NCBI GenBank assembly: GCA_022605955.1
Contig: JAKCOZ010000003.1
Coordinates: 39,706,761-39,770,760, forward strand
Source: Rallus limicola
Taxonomy: Eukaryota > Chordata > Aves > Gruiformes > Rallidae
Direction: 5' to 3'
DNA length: 64,000 bases
Shown: piece by piece, positions 49,836-61,800 of the stretch
How the letters are laid out: each line of letters starts with the position of its first letter
Position numbering within the stretch: position 1 is the stretch's first letter
Position numbers and translations under genes: made by a program
Notes under the pieces: generated by a model
What the model was told of the DNA's origin: nothing
The model's database searches: none
Seen by the model: the letters and a program-made list of their open reading frames with translations, nothing else

Positions 49836-52800
49836 ATTTTTTGTTACTATCATTGGTTCCATTATCTATAATCATCCTCTAAGAACAGAAAAACATATAA
49901 AGCATAGTCTTTGCTGACACTGAAGTATACCATACTAAATTTAGGTTTTCTATAAGAAAGGTGTTGTAAAGATAAACTTACAGTAAAGGCCATAGTAAAG
50001 AGTAGAGCCAACAACAAAAGAAAACAGCCTTGCCTAGAGACATTACATATGTATTGCAGGGAATTCAAGAGAATCAGAAAATCTGTAGTTACAATATGTT
50101 ACACTAATTTAGGACACATCTTTTACAGAACATGGAAAGAATTTACATCTTAAAATGGAGAAATGTGATGAGCTCAGAATAGATGACATATAAGCATTTT
50201 CCACTATTTGGACCTTTGACATCTCCAAGACTGCATTAAGTGCTTCTTTATTCCCAGAGGCTTTTTTTTTCCCTTGTATGAAAAATGATCAAGTACAATA
50301 GATGCTTCCTACACTACATGGACTATTATTTTTGTACTAACAGTGTTACTTTCTCTCTCTTCCTTACTTCAGGAATGAAAAAAATAAAGCTTTTTATAGT
50401 CACAGTGCTACAGTCTGCGTGACCTCCTACTCTGTTGAAGAAATAACATCCAGAAAGATAGCTGGCACTTCTAAGAGTTCAGCATGAAGACCTTTGATCA
50501 CCTGCAGTAGTTATACTGCTGGCTAGGCATAGCATCTTTATGAAGAGCTAAAAAATCAAATTCAGTCACTCTATTTCTGCCTCTAATGGCAAATCTTGGA
50601 GAAGTTGTAAGAAATCTTTCATTGCTACAGGACCAGTCCTGAAGGAACTGACAGCCCAATATATCTGAGTTAAAATGGTCTACTAATTCCCTCCGTTGAA
50701 AGAAGTTTAATGTGTAAGATATACATTTCCTTGTTCATTGTCAAAGTCATGACAAATTGTACACAAACCTAGCATAAAACTTCAGGCATTTCAGTAAAAG
50801 ATCAATAGCTACCAGCTACTTCAGGCAGAATTGTTACAGCAAAGAGCATTTGATGCTCTTTGAAATTACCACATTTCCCACAGTCAACTATGAATCAACT
50901 TTGTCTCTGTTTACTTTTAGTTTTAATTTTGTGCAAAATAAAGACTGAACTGAAAAGCAAAGTTTATACTCACAAAATAAAAATGAAGATAAGAACATTT
51001 ATTCTGATTGTATGACTTAGGAGTTAGGAAAAAGTTGTTGTAATCTTCTGTGTGAGCTATCTACAATCCTGCACTGAGAGGAAGAGCACAGAAGCAACTA
51101 GAGCCCCAGCCAGACACTCCAGGGCACCAGGCACCATGTTTAGAGAAGTGAATCCCACATGTTTTCTGTCTTCTGCCTGTAAGAATAGCCTTCTAGGAAC
51201 TGTCTAAAGTGAAAGCCTGTCTTCCTGCTTGAAGACATGATAACTCAGAAGCACTTGCGTCCTTGTGGTACTGACTGCCTCTGTTTTGATGATGAGGATT
51301 AGGATATCCAGTGCCTGGATGCCTAAATTCAAAACTGTCCTACCACTCCAGGGGAGCTGGAGTTCAAGCTTGCCTGTACTTGAATCCAGGTATGGTAGCA
51401 CTCCAAGACTCCTTCTGAAAGAGTATGGTATAAAATGTACGGAAAGAATCAACTTTCTAATTAAAGTAGCTACCCTTTACTGGCCATCCCTAAGAGGACA
51501 ACAGCTTTTCCCAGAGGTTTCAACTACAAGCAAAATGTTGGGGAAGTCCAACTTTGTAAAATAAGTAAGATGAACTTGCCACAATATTTTTTTGTCTGAC
51601 TGATAATATCCACCTAGCACCTCACTCACTCCTACAGCACAGAAGTGAATTTCCTTCCATTTAGCAGACATGAATTCAGAGAAATTTTAGCTGTATTTGA
51701 GGTTAAGGGACCTGAGAACGACTTGATGATTTTGGAGGTGAGACTTCTAAAGTCCTCCACTGTACAGTGAAAATTCCACACATAAAATGTTGAAAGCTGT
51801 GAACACTTTCAAGGTTTTTAATTTGTTATCATTCACCTACTTTCTACAAGACCTACTTTTATTCTAGCTCTGCTGGGAGAAGTATCACCTGCTGACCCTT
51901 TAGAAGAAAACACGCACCCAAGAGAGTTATTTTCCAAAGAACTTTCCCCAGTAAAACTGGGGAAAAAGTAATAGCATAACAGACAAGGAAAGCTGAACTT
52001 AGCTTATGTCCCTGGCAATGCCAAAAAACAGTGAACCCCTATACCATTGTAATTTTGAAGAACAACACTCACATGAATATTCAGATGATTAAACTACTCT
52101 TTATGCCTCCTACAATATAGGTGATCTAGTGATTCAAGCTGAGGGACTTTCCAAACATGTCAGTTTCAAAGTCCCAAAACAACTATCAGTACAGAAAGCC
52201 ACCAAACATTAACACATTTATTTATTTCGTGCTGAAACATTAAAAAATGGGACAAAAAACCCCCCAAAAACCAGCTAGCTGAATCATGATTACACTATGT
52301 ACTAATAATAGAATCACATAAGAACACTAGAAAAAATTCATGGGATTTCCTTATAAGTAATTTAGAGATGAATACAACTAAAATGACTTCAACAGCATGT
52401 TTTAAAGGAAAACACTCATGTGTCTGAAACACTGAAAGATGTATCAAAATTCTTTTGACTTGGTTTGCCTGGCATGAAAAACCAAGTAAGTATGTTCTGC
52501 TTTTATGTGATTTACTAGATCAGAATGTTGTTCTACACTGTTCATCCTCAGTTTTGGTTTCCTGTTTTATCACATATTAGAAAATGACTCACCAGGAATT
52601 TACTTTGGTTTTATTCTCTTTATTTTATACAAAGACTTTAGGGGACAATCAGCAGATGTAGTGAACAGAGAACAGCTTAATTTACTGTGTCACTTGAAAG
52701 AATTTGAAAACAAAGGAAACACCAAAAGATTTAATGGGGCAAGTCATCAGAATTTGCTAGTATTCCATACAATGAAAGACTGGTTATTATACAAAGCAGC

Positions 52801-53066
52801 CAGACCTCTTCTTGTTCCATACAAGAGAAACATACAGCTAGCAGTCTGGTAAAATGAGTATCACTGAGCAGAGGAGTATGCAGCAGCTACTGCCCTTTAT
52901 AGAAGTCTCCACTAGAAAACACCAGTTTTAGCAAGAGTCAATGAAAAAGCTTCCCTCTGCCCCATTATATGTATTTTTATTTAAAAAATGCATTATATTA
53001 TTTTTTAAAACAGAAAAACAGCAAGCCTTTGAGTTGAATTTCATAAATTCTCTCTGTCCTTTGAAT
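49836..53066. other. Intronic stretch
   Basis: AT-rich, short open frames only, no recognised element. Confidence 0.6.
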
Positions 53067-53207
53067 ACAGGCTGAGAGAGTTGGACTTGTTCAGCCTGCA
53101 GAAGGCTCCAGGGAGACCTTACAGCGGCCTTCCAGCACCTGAAGGGGGGCTTACAGAAAAGCTGGAGGGGGACTGTTTACAAGGGCTGCTAGTGACAGGG
53201 TAAGTGG
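53067..53207 (+). mobile_element. CR1 LINE fragment, upstream half
   Basis: ACAGGCTGAGAGAGTTGGAC, TTGTTCAGCCTGCAGAAGG, CCTTACAGCGGCCTTCCAGC and TTTACAAGGGC are CR1 ORF2 3' landmarks in order. It ends at ACAGGGTAAGTGG, which is repeated in similar form at the start of the CR1 fragment at 55611. Confidence 0.9.
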
Positions 53208-55610
53208 TGATACTGGTAAAGTACTGGAAAACATTTAGTAAGATTAGAAATAAATGTAGCCATTTGCTTACACTGACTTTCTGAAGCATTACAAAGAAGG
53301 GATGTGTTTCCAACTACGATGGAAGTCCAGGACACAAGCTGTCTTCTGAAAGTAAAGCTTCAAGGGAAACACCATAGATCATGAAACCTGAGACCAAGAG
53401 AGTGCGATCCTTTCCTGCAACAGTAGATCAGCATGAAGTCCTGTTGAAAATTTAATCTGTGCCCAAAGATCAGTTTTGTACTAGTCTAGAAAAGCCTTTT
53501 CCCAAGAGTAGGCTTTACTATATGCAGTGATGGCCCCAATAGTTTAATCAGAGATAGCCTACTGCTATAAGCAAAATTAATTTTTTCTAGATAGAGGATT
53601 AAGAGCCAGGATGCTGTGCAGCTTGTACCACAAGGAAAGGTAAACAAGGAGCAGAATAAACATTCACATCTAAAGTAAGCTAAAAAGGCTCAGAGCTCGG
53701 ATGCAAAGATAGGGAGGGATGACTTTACAGCTAAGTTTCCTGCTCCTCTACAGCAGAAACAGCAACACTGAAAATAGCAGCAGTCTTACAAGGAACAGCC
53801 AGCTGTGACACTGTGTACTAAGAACTGTTCACTGACCCCTGAACCCTCTTTCCTCCATGGCAGCAGCAAGCTTGACTCTCCAGCTCTCTGGCACACATAA
53901 AGTAGAAAACACCTAACACCTGTTTTACTATCCAGAGCATTTTACTGTCATAAGCAACTGCCTGCCATGCCTGTGGCAAAAGACAATCCTGATTTTAACA
54001 AACATACTGGGGGTTGGAGTGGTGATGGTGGAGGGAGAATCAATCTGGAACACTAGCAAATTCTACACATGCTGAATTCCCCTGAATGTTTCACAGATAT
54101 ATTACAGTATAATGTGGTGTAAAACAGCCAGCTCAAAACAGTTATCTCCCTCTAGTATTTACTAATTACAAGTATTTTCATTTTGATTAAGTTTCTGGTT
54201 TGTTTTCATTAACAGTCAGACTCTTCTAAATGATCAAATAAAAAAAAATGTTACATTGAACAGAAATCCTGTAACTAATCACCTGGTAGAGTGACCATGA
54301 CTATTTCCAGACACTTCCTCTGCCTCTGTAAGCCAGTGACAGATTGCAGTTATTAACAGGTCAGTGAATAAATTAATTCCAGGGCACTGGAAATTATGTT
54401 CATGAAATGAAAAGTGGCCTTGCTGACATTGCATCACTATTTCTAGACAGTGTGCTTGAACACCAAATAAATCTCACAACTTGGATGAGTGCCAAAAACT
54501 AGTGACCTAGTTTCATTAGGGTGGGAAAATAGTAGCAATTGGTCCTATGAGAGCAGATTACCAAAATAACTTCACACAAAAACATTCCACAGAGAATTTT
54601 CTTTAAATTGGGCATTTTCCAGCCGCTGAAAACCCTCTCTCCCCCCCCAAAATGCCAGCCTGAGATCCAGTACAGTTTAAAGTTAAAACGCACCGTATTC
54701 ACACTGACATTCTTATAGACTATTCCTATTAAACAGAGTATTATCTTCTTTCCATCTCATTATCTCTGTCCATCTCATTCATACCAATTTAATAATGTTT
54801 TAAATCAAAACAGGTTTTGCATTTTCAGTGAAAAATGTAACACTTTAGGCTTAAACAAAGAGTTTTTACTAATAAAAGTAAGTCTATTTTTAAATATTCA
54901 GCACACAGTAATCTGCTCAGTAATCTTCCTTGATTAAAAATTCCTTGGCTGCTCTTCAAAAAATACACTGAGCATGGATGAGCTCAACAGCTGTTGACAT
55001 AATTTTTAGGAACTTACCAAGCACTGTTGCATCTATACTAGCCCACATTTACGTACTCCAGCTGGTACTCCAGAGCCCTACTCCCAATTCTTCGCCCCCA
55101 GTAACATCTATATTGAGATGGAGCCATATCGAAGAGGGGAATCTTAATAACAATACGCAGTAGAAGACATTTCATGTGCTTTTCATCTTTCCAAAATCTG
55201 TTGCTTCCTGTAAATTGCTTTCTATTCACTAACCAAACTGCAGAAGGTAAACTGAGACATTACAAGAGAACTATTCTTGAACTGCTAAAATCCCACAACA
55301 GTCTTTTATAAGCCTGAATTGAACGTAAGTAATTCAATGTATTAATTTTTCCCAGCAATCCCTGCTTACACAATTCCTTACTAACACCTGGAAATGACTG
55401 AACTACTCCTCTATTCTGTGTGCCATGCCCAGTAACAGTCACTTCCACAATGACTTACACAAAAGGTCTAAAATTTAATCTTGTTAAAGTTTTGCATTTT
55501 CTTTTCTCTTCCAGATTCCCTCTGCATTCATTACTACTGAAACAAATCCTAAAGGATGATCACAGCTTTTGTAATCTTTGCTGCGGCAAACTCTGATATC
55601 AATTGAAATT
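53208..55610. mobile_element. 2.4-kb unidentified insert between two CR1 halves
   Basis: The flanking CR1 pieces are consecutive in the CR1 sequence and overlap by about 13 bases (ACAGGGTAAGTGG left, ACAAGGGGTAATGGG right), which looks like a diverged target duplication. The insert itself is AT-rich, with no terminal repeats, poly-A end or protein motif that I can recognise. It could be an unknown retroelement, or the two CR1 pieces could be independent insertions that happen to abut in sequence. Confidence 0.35.
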
Positions 55611-55871
55611 ACAAGGGGTAATGGGTTTACACTGAAAGAGGGTAGATACAGATTAGATGTTAGGAAGAAATTCTTCCCTGTGAGGGTGGTGAGGCCCTGG
55701 CACAGGCTGCCCAGAGAAGCTGTGGCTGCCCCCTTCCTGGCAGTGTTCAGGGCCAGGTTGGATGGGGCTTTTGGCACCCCGATCAAGTGAAGGCTGTCCC
55801 TGCTATGGCAGCGGGTTGGAATGAAATGGGCTTTGAGGTCCCTTCCAACCCAAACCAGTCTGTGATTTTAT
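55611..55871 (+). mobile_element. CR1 LINE 3' end, downstream half
   Basis: ACAAGGGGTAATGGG, then ACTGAAAGAGGGTAGAT, GAGGGTGGTGAGGCCCTGGC, CAGGTTGGATGGGGC and CCCTTCCAACCCAAACCAG, which is the CR1 terminal region in order. A 70-codon open frame (55578-55790) is the ORF2 tail: the W-H-R-L-P-R-E-A-V-A-A-P-F-L-A-V-F pattern is visible. Confidence 0.95.
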
Positions 55872-58800
55872 AACTAATGCTGTTGGGAGTACCTGGGAAA
55901 AAACAAACAATGAAAATCTAGAGATATAGATATGTTTCTAAAACCTATACAGATTTTTTTCTTCTCAATACACCATTTCTTTAGAAGAATCAATGAAAAG
56001 TTTCAGCATTTCTTTTCCCTCATTCTTAAAAACTTAAGTCCTCAGGTTTGCACCTCCAACCGTCTTGCTTCTCTGAAAGTAACCTCCTGATTAGCGTGCA
56101 TATCTCTTCTCCTTTTTCTCTCTTGCACCTTCTGTCTTTGTGTATTTGCACAACCTCTTTGTATAGACCTACAGCTACTTGCATACTCCATGCCAAATAC
56201 AAGTACAGACTGTGGCAGTATCATGGCTTGGTTCTGTCAAACTATAGACTTAAAAAAATAAAGGGTGGGGCAGGGGAATATGCCACAGAAGGTGAGTTAC
56301 TTTAACACACTTAAACAGTAGTTTCTAAGATGTTTGATTCCTAGGTATCTATTCCTATGTATTCTCACCTGTGAGAATCATACAGCTCTTCCACACATAC
56401 TTTTTTATTTCAGCTTCAGCAACTCAAAAACACATTTGGTCATCACTTCTAAGGAACCACTGAAAACCACCAAGAGATATGTAATAAGATCTAATACGTA
56501 GTACGACATTACATACATTAGCATCCAATGTGTCATCTTCATCATCTTGCAGAAAATTGTGTCTACCACTGTGCATATTAACAAGTTTCTTAACACTACA
56601 AAGAACATTTTCATCACCCTTTTTACACATCTTATGTAGGGACAAGCCAGGAACTAAAATAAGGGGTTTATGTCTCCTGGGCTGTCAATGCAGAGAGACA
56701 GAAGTGACGCACAACAACTAAGACTTCCAAAGTTGCCTATAGCCTATGAATAATCTTCTTCACTCCTTTTATTTGGCTGTCTCCACTGGCCTGGTATGTT
56801 TTTCATACACACACACGCACACACCCCCAATAGTTGGCAATGACACATTTTTACTTGACTCTGACACTAAAAGATAAAATTTGGGTTTTTTCTCACCACC
56901 TCAAGATATTAGAGAATAAATTCCCAACCCAGACTGACTAGCTTATGCATTTTCATCTTCCTTTATCACTAATGCCTAATTTTTCCACACTGGACTCATA
57001 CTTTCACCTGCCTATTCTCTCTGTCTTTCCTAATACTCCCTAAGCAGTTATTTCTCCTTACTACTTATGTTACCATAGAGATAGAAAGAGTACAACAAAA
57101 GTTGTATTAGTTTGCCAAATAAAGAGCATAAGGGAAGCTACAGGAAGAAAATACACTACTGAAACAATCTGAGTATCACTCACACAATAGATTCAAAATT
57201 TCTTACAGTGAGCCCAAGTAGCAATGAGTGTACTCAACAAAGGAACGTGGAAAGGTAATTAGACAAGAAGGTGGAGAACCTTAAGATTCAGAGATGCTGA
57301 CTATGGAAGAAGCTAAGACTAGTACTTTGAAGTGTAAGGCTTTTATTTTAGCTTCTAGTTCTCCAGAAGAGATATGACAAATCTTTAGATATTGAGTATA
57401 ATTTGTTTAAATCTTATTTTCCTTACTTTTTAAATTTTATTTTGGGGGAAAAAAACCCCAACAAGTAAATCCTTAACCCTTCACTAAGCCAATTTTTGAA
57501 AGACAACTTTATGCAACTGGGTATTTTCCATATCAAACAGGGCTTTATTTACCTCATGTCCCACCCTTCCCCAGAAACACTGGGTCATACTTCTTAGTCT
57601 TCTACTGTTTTCATGTAAAGTTAAACATGATAAATTGAAATAAAATAAAAACTTTATACCAAAGTGTAGAGTTGGAAGTTTTTATCATGATTTTGAGTGG
57701 ACAAGAGAGCTTGAGATAGATACTGGGTGTTGGTTTCAGGACATATTTGGGAATCAAAAGGGTGGTCATGTGCAAAACACATTAGGCATCATAAAACTTT
57801 TAAAATTAATTCCAGATTTTGTATAAAGGGCAAATCATTTCATGAAAGACATCTGTGAACTCTGTTGAATCCTTATGAGTGAATAAAAAACTCATTTACC
57901 TGATAACTGGAAGTGTGTTTACCAGTAATTTTAAATTTTAACTGGCTTGGGGCAGTGGGAAAAGTGTCTTTAGTAGCAGCATTTTCAATAATTTTTTTTC
58001 CATTTACTTTATTCCCTTCATGTCGTTTTCACTTGAGTATGCCAAGTGAATATATCCTGCTTTGCACCTATACTATGAAACGTACTGTGAATTCCATTCA
58101 TATTGTTAACAGGCTGCCTAAACTGTGGTTTCTATTCAGTGTGATACTATTCTATATATCGTGAGAAAATCAAATTACAAAAGCAAAGTTCATGTTTGCT
58201 TTCTTTTCAAAGCATCACTCCTTATCAATGGCATAGAAATGGTCTGGAAAAGATAAAAATGTGATAGCACAACCCACACTCACTGGAAGAGTACCTGAAT
58301 GGAGCTTAAATCTACACGACTTAAGGAGGATGGAAGAAATCAAACTGTGTGTTACATTTTTTCATTTTTCTGGCTATCATTCAAAACTGAGCAATCCATC
58401 AACCTCACAAAACAATTTTCACACTGATGAAAGCAAATGTACATATATGCCTATGGGAATGAGGAAGAAAATCGGTAGCAATGCTCAGACTGTAAGAAAG
58501 AATTTTAATTAACACAGCACTCCAAAATTCAGTTTTGATATAAAGAACAAAATTTTTATACCCCCAAGACATTACTAAGGTCTAAAGAACATTCAATTAC
58601 CGTTTGTTGCTAAGGTTTGATTTCTCCATAGGTGTATCATACTAACCTCAGACCTTCCATGCTTTGCTTTCCAAGACTAAGAAAATTCCTTTTATCTCCT
58701 CTTACACTTCCTCTAATGCCCAACTTTGCTTCTGTGGCTTTCTTTTGTTCTTGTTTTATTTCCTCCTTCTTCTGCAGCATCAAAGAACTAAATTTAACTA

Positions 58801-61800
58801 GACAGATTATATTGGGAATGCAGTGTTGCTCCTTAGGATATTGAAATTTCTCAAAATGTCTGATTCTTAGTTCTGATTTGTAAACAAGACATCTCCAAAT
58901 TTACATCAGGAAGAAATGTTCTGCTATTTCTGCTAGCAGAAACAATTAGAATATCAGAAGCAGTCAATTTCTTACACTAAACATGACATTTCAGATAACA
59001 TTATATACAACTGCAGTCACTTGGGACACTGATGACGCCCTGGCCACCTCCTTTTTCAGTAGCAAGTACTAGTTGTGCATTTAATACGGTTTTAGAAAGT
59101 GTTCTATGGCTAGCATGCAAACATAAAAGTACAGATTGTTCTGTGGATTGCTCTGCAAAGTTAAGTACTGTAAGCTTTATGGAGATACAGGCGACCGTTC
59201 TGATGACAGAGAGTTCTATCAATCATCTTTGCTTCTGTGGTACCTTACCACTACTTGCAAACTTATATAAACAGACTGAAAATAAAATTTCAAAAGCTTT
59301 AATTTTATGTATGGAGTTTTTGCAGTGTCAGTACTGCACTACATTGTTTAATTTTGCTTCATCATCACCATTGCAACTGATCATAAAGTCAGGGAGAAGA
59401 TGAACCATTTTATGAAAATCAGCTTATTTTTACTTAAGAAAAAGAAAAAAGTAAGAACTACAATTCTCCTAAGTTACAGAAGCAGAACCAATTTACCTCC
59501 CTACACTAATGCTCTATATATCGTGTTTAATTACTTTGAGGAAAGAGTGGATGTTCAAACATCTGTTTTCTACACTATTAGCAATTTTTTACTTCAGGCC
59601 ATTTATTTAACATGATGCATAAAAGAAACATCAAAAAATATTAAAATGCAAATAAAGCTATCTAGACTTGAGATGATTGAAGGAAAAATAGATAAATATT
59701 CTTGGACTAACTAATATAGGGCTTTTACTGTGTCAAATCGTTATAGGACTGTAAGATACTCAGCAGTCCCTCACAGACCTCAGTAAAAACAAAATTAAAC
59801 CCAAAACCAAAACCAAACGATGCCCGTTTTTATTTGCATGGGAAGAAGAAAAAGATCTTCTAGGTTATTGCACACTACATAATTTATTTTTAAGAACAAC
59901 ACTGGTGACCTGATTCAAAAGCTTATTTAAAACTGTCTTCTACCAGTGCTTAACTTGGGAACTTTACAGTATTAGAAATCTGACACAAGACTGGCATAAA
60001 GAAACAGGAGAAGTAAGAGAAGTCACAAGAGAGTTTCTGGACTAACAGGGAAAATAGAGACACACAAACTAAAAGCTAACTGTTTCACTTCAAGGGGTTC
60101 TTTTTTCTCCAGTTTGTCAGTTGTCAGAGGTCTAAGAGTTGAGCATTAAAAAGGTAAGAGGGCTCGACTGGTGTCCTTATGTAATGAGGAATACTTTTGT
60201 ATATAAGAACTATGGAGGCTTTATTCAGAAAGTAAAGGAAAAGACAAGAGTAGGCTAGTGAGTGAGGGCAGGAATAGAGATGAGATGGAGAGGTATAGGT
60301 GAAATGCGTAGTTACAGAAAATAATCAGATCTTTATTTCTGATGTGTTATCAAGCAGCGTCTACACTCAAAAAAATTACACTGGATGTGCAGTAGCCTTT
60401 ATCTCCTACCACAGACACTGCCACAAATGGTAACACTTTTTTTCAGTATTTGTTAAATGCAATTATTCCTAGTACTGTTGAAACTGAAGTACAGAAATCT
60501 AAAGAATATGCTAACAATATATTGTTAGGTGCGTCAGATTTCAACTTGAAATGCCTGACATTTTATTTAACCTTTACACTTGGCTGAATTGAACAACTAC
60601 TGCTGTTAGCAAGATCACATTCTGTATGAGTTTTTCACATCTGGAAATTCCCTTGACATCTTTCTCATCCAAAACAGAGTATTTTTTTCAGCTTTAAAAC
60701 AAATCTTGTAACAGGAGACCTTCATGTTGTTTTTAAAAGTGAGCAATGAATATTTTAAGAGATAAGGAAAATACACAATGATTACCTAAATCCTGTTTTC
60801 ATCCATATGCTAGTTTTCTTCCTATGCAAAATAAACTAACTTTTCAGTGTGTTCCCCGTCATCTTTCATAATCTATTAATCTACAAGTACCAAAACTTCC
60901 CCAAACACTTTTTAAGGCTTAGAAAAACAGTCAAAACAATACTGTTACCAAAGTGGAAAAAGAAGAACACAGAAATGCTGCCGTTAAATCTTTCCCTTGA
61001 TATATATTTTAAACACAAAAATGCAGTGCTGTGTAACAGCACAGCATAGCATAAAAACAGCCTGCTATGTAACAAAGCTTTAGTTTCACCTTTGGAAAAA
61101 AGGATTTAAAGTAACTTCAAGATTCAGAAAGAAGATATAGCTTATTTACAAATACTTTTTTAAAGATTCAACAGAGTAATTTTTTTCTTCTTTCCAGGTT
61201 TGCTTTTTTTAAAGTGTTCTTGGTAAAACATGCTTCTAAACTGAAAGATGCCAAGAAAAGCTTGATACCATGCTCTGTTGCTTTTGGGTTTTTTTTAACT
61301 CTTTAAACAAAGACAGCTTTGTAATGAAGTTCTGGAGAGGAAGAGAAGAATAAAGGCAAAATCTGTTTTCTGATGAAAACAACAAAAAGGAATGACAGCT
61401 AAGCATGCAGGCCAGTTTTAATCTAGCTAGGTCAAATTATTTGCTGACACACCTGTATTAATTTCAGTGAAGTTCCATTCTTTTGATTTTTGTCCTTTTT
61501 TGTGGAAACTTAATTGCTGACAGATAAAAATACCTCAGCTTTACACATAAAAATTTAATGGAAAAAAGCTGCATAAAAAAACCTGAAATATTTTTTGTAT
61601 GTACACCTGTATTTCCTACTACCACAGAATATTTTTCCTTGTGCAACCAATCATATCTCATTCTATTAACAGAATAAGAAAGCTTATGTTTGTTGTTTAC
61701 AAGCTTTTTTATCTTGTCCTAACAGATCTATTACGGAGTGGTATACAAGTAAGATACTAACAAATAAAAGTAGATCTGCCAGCAAGGCATTATATATCAG

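Noticed and set aside
56203..56225. GTGGCAGTATCATGGC, resembling the 5' part of U4 snRNA
   Set aside because: About 14 of 17 positions match and similarity ends there; no snRNA promoter elements or further structure, so most likely chance.
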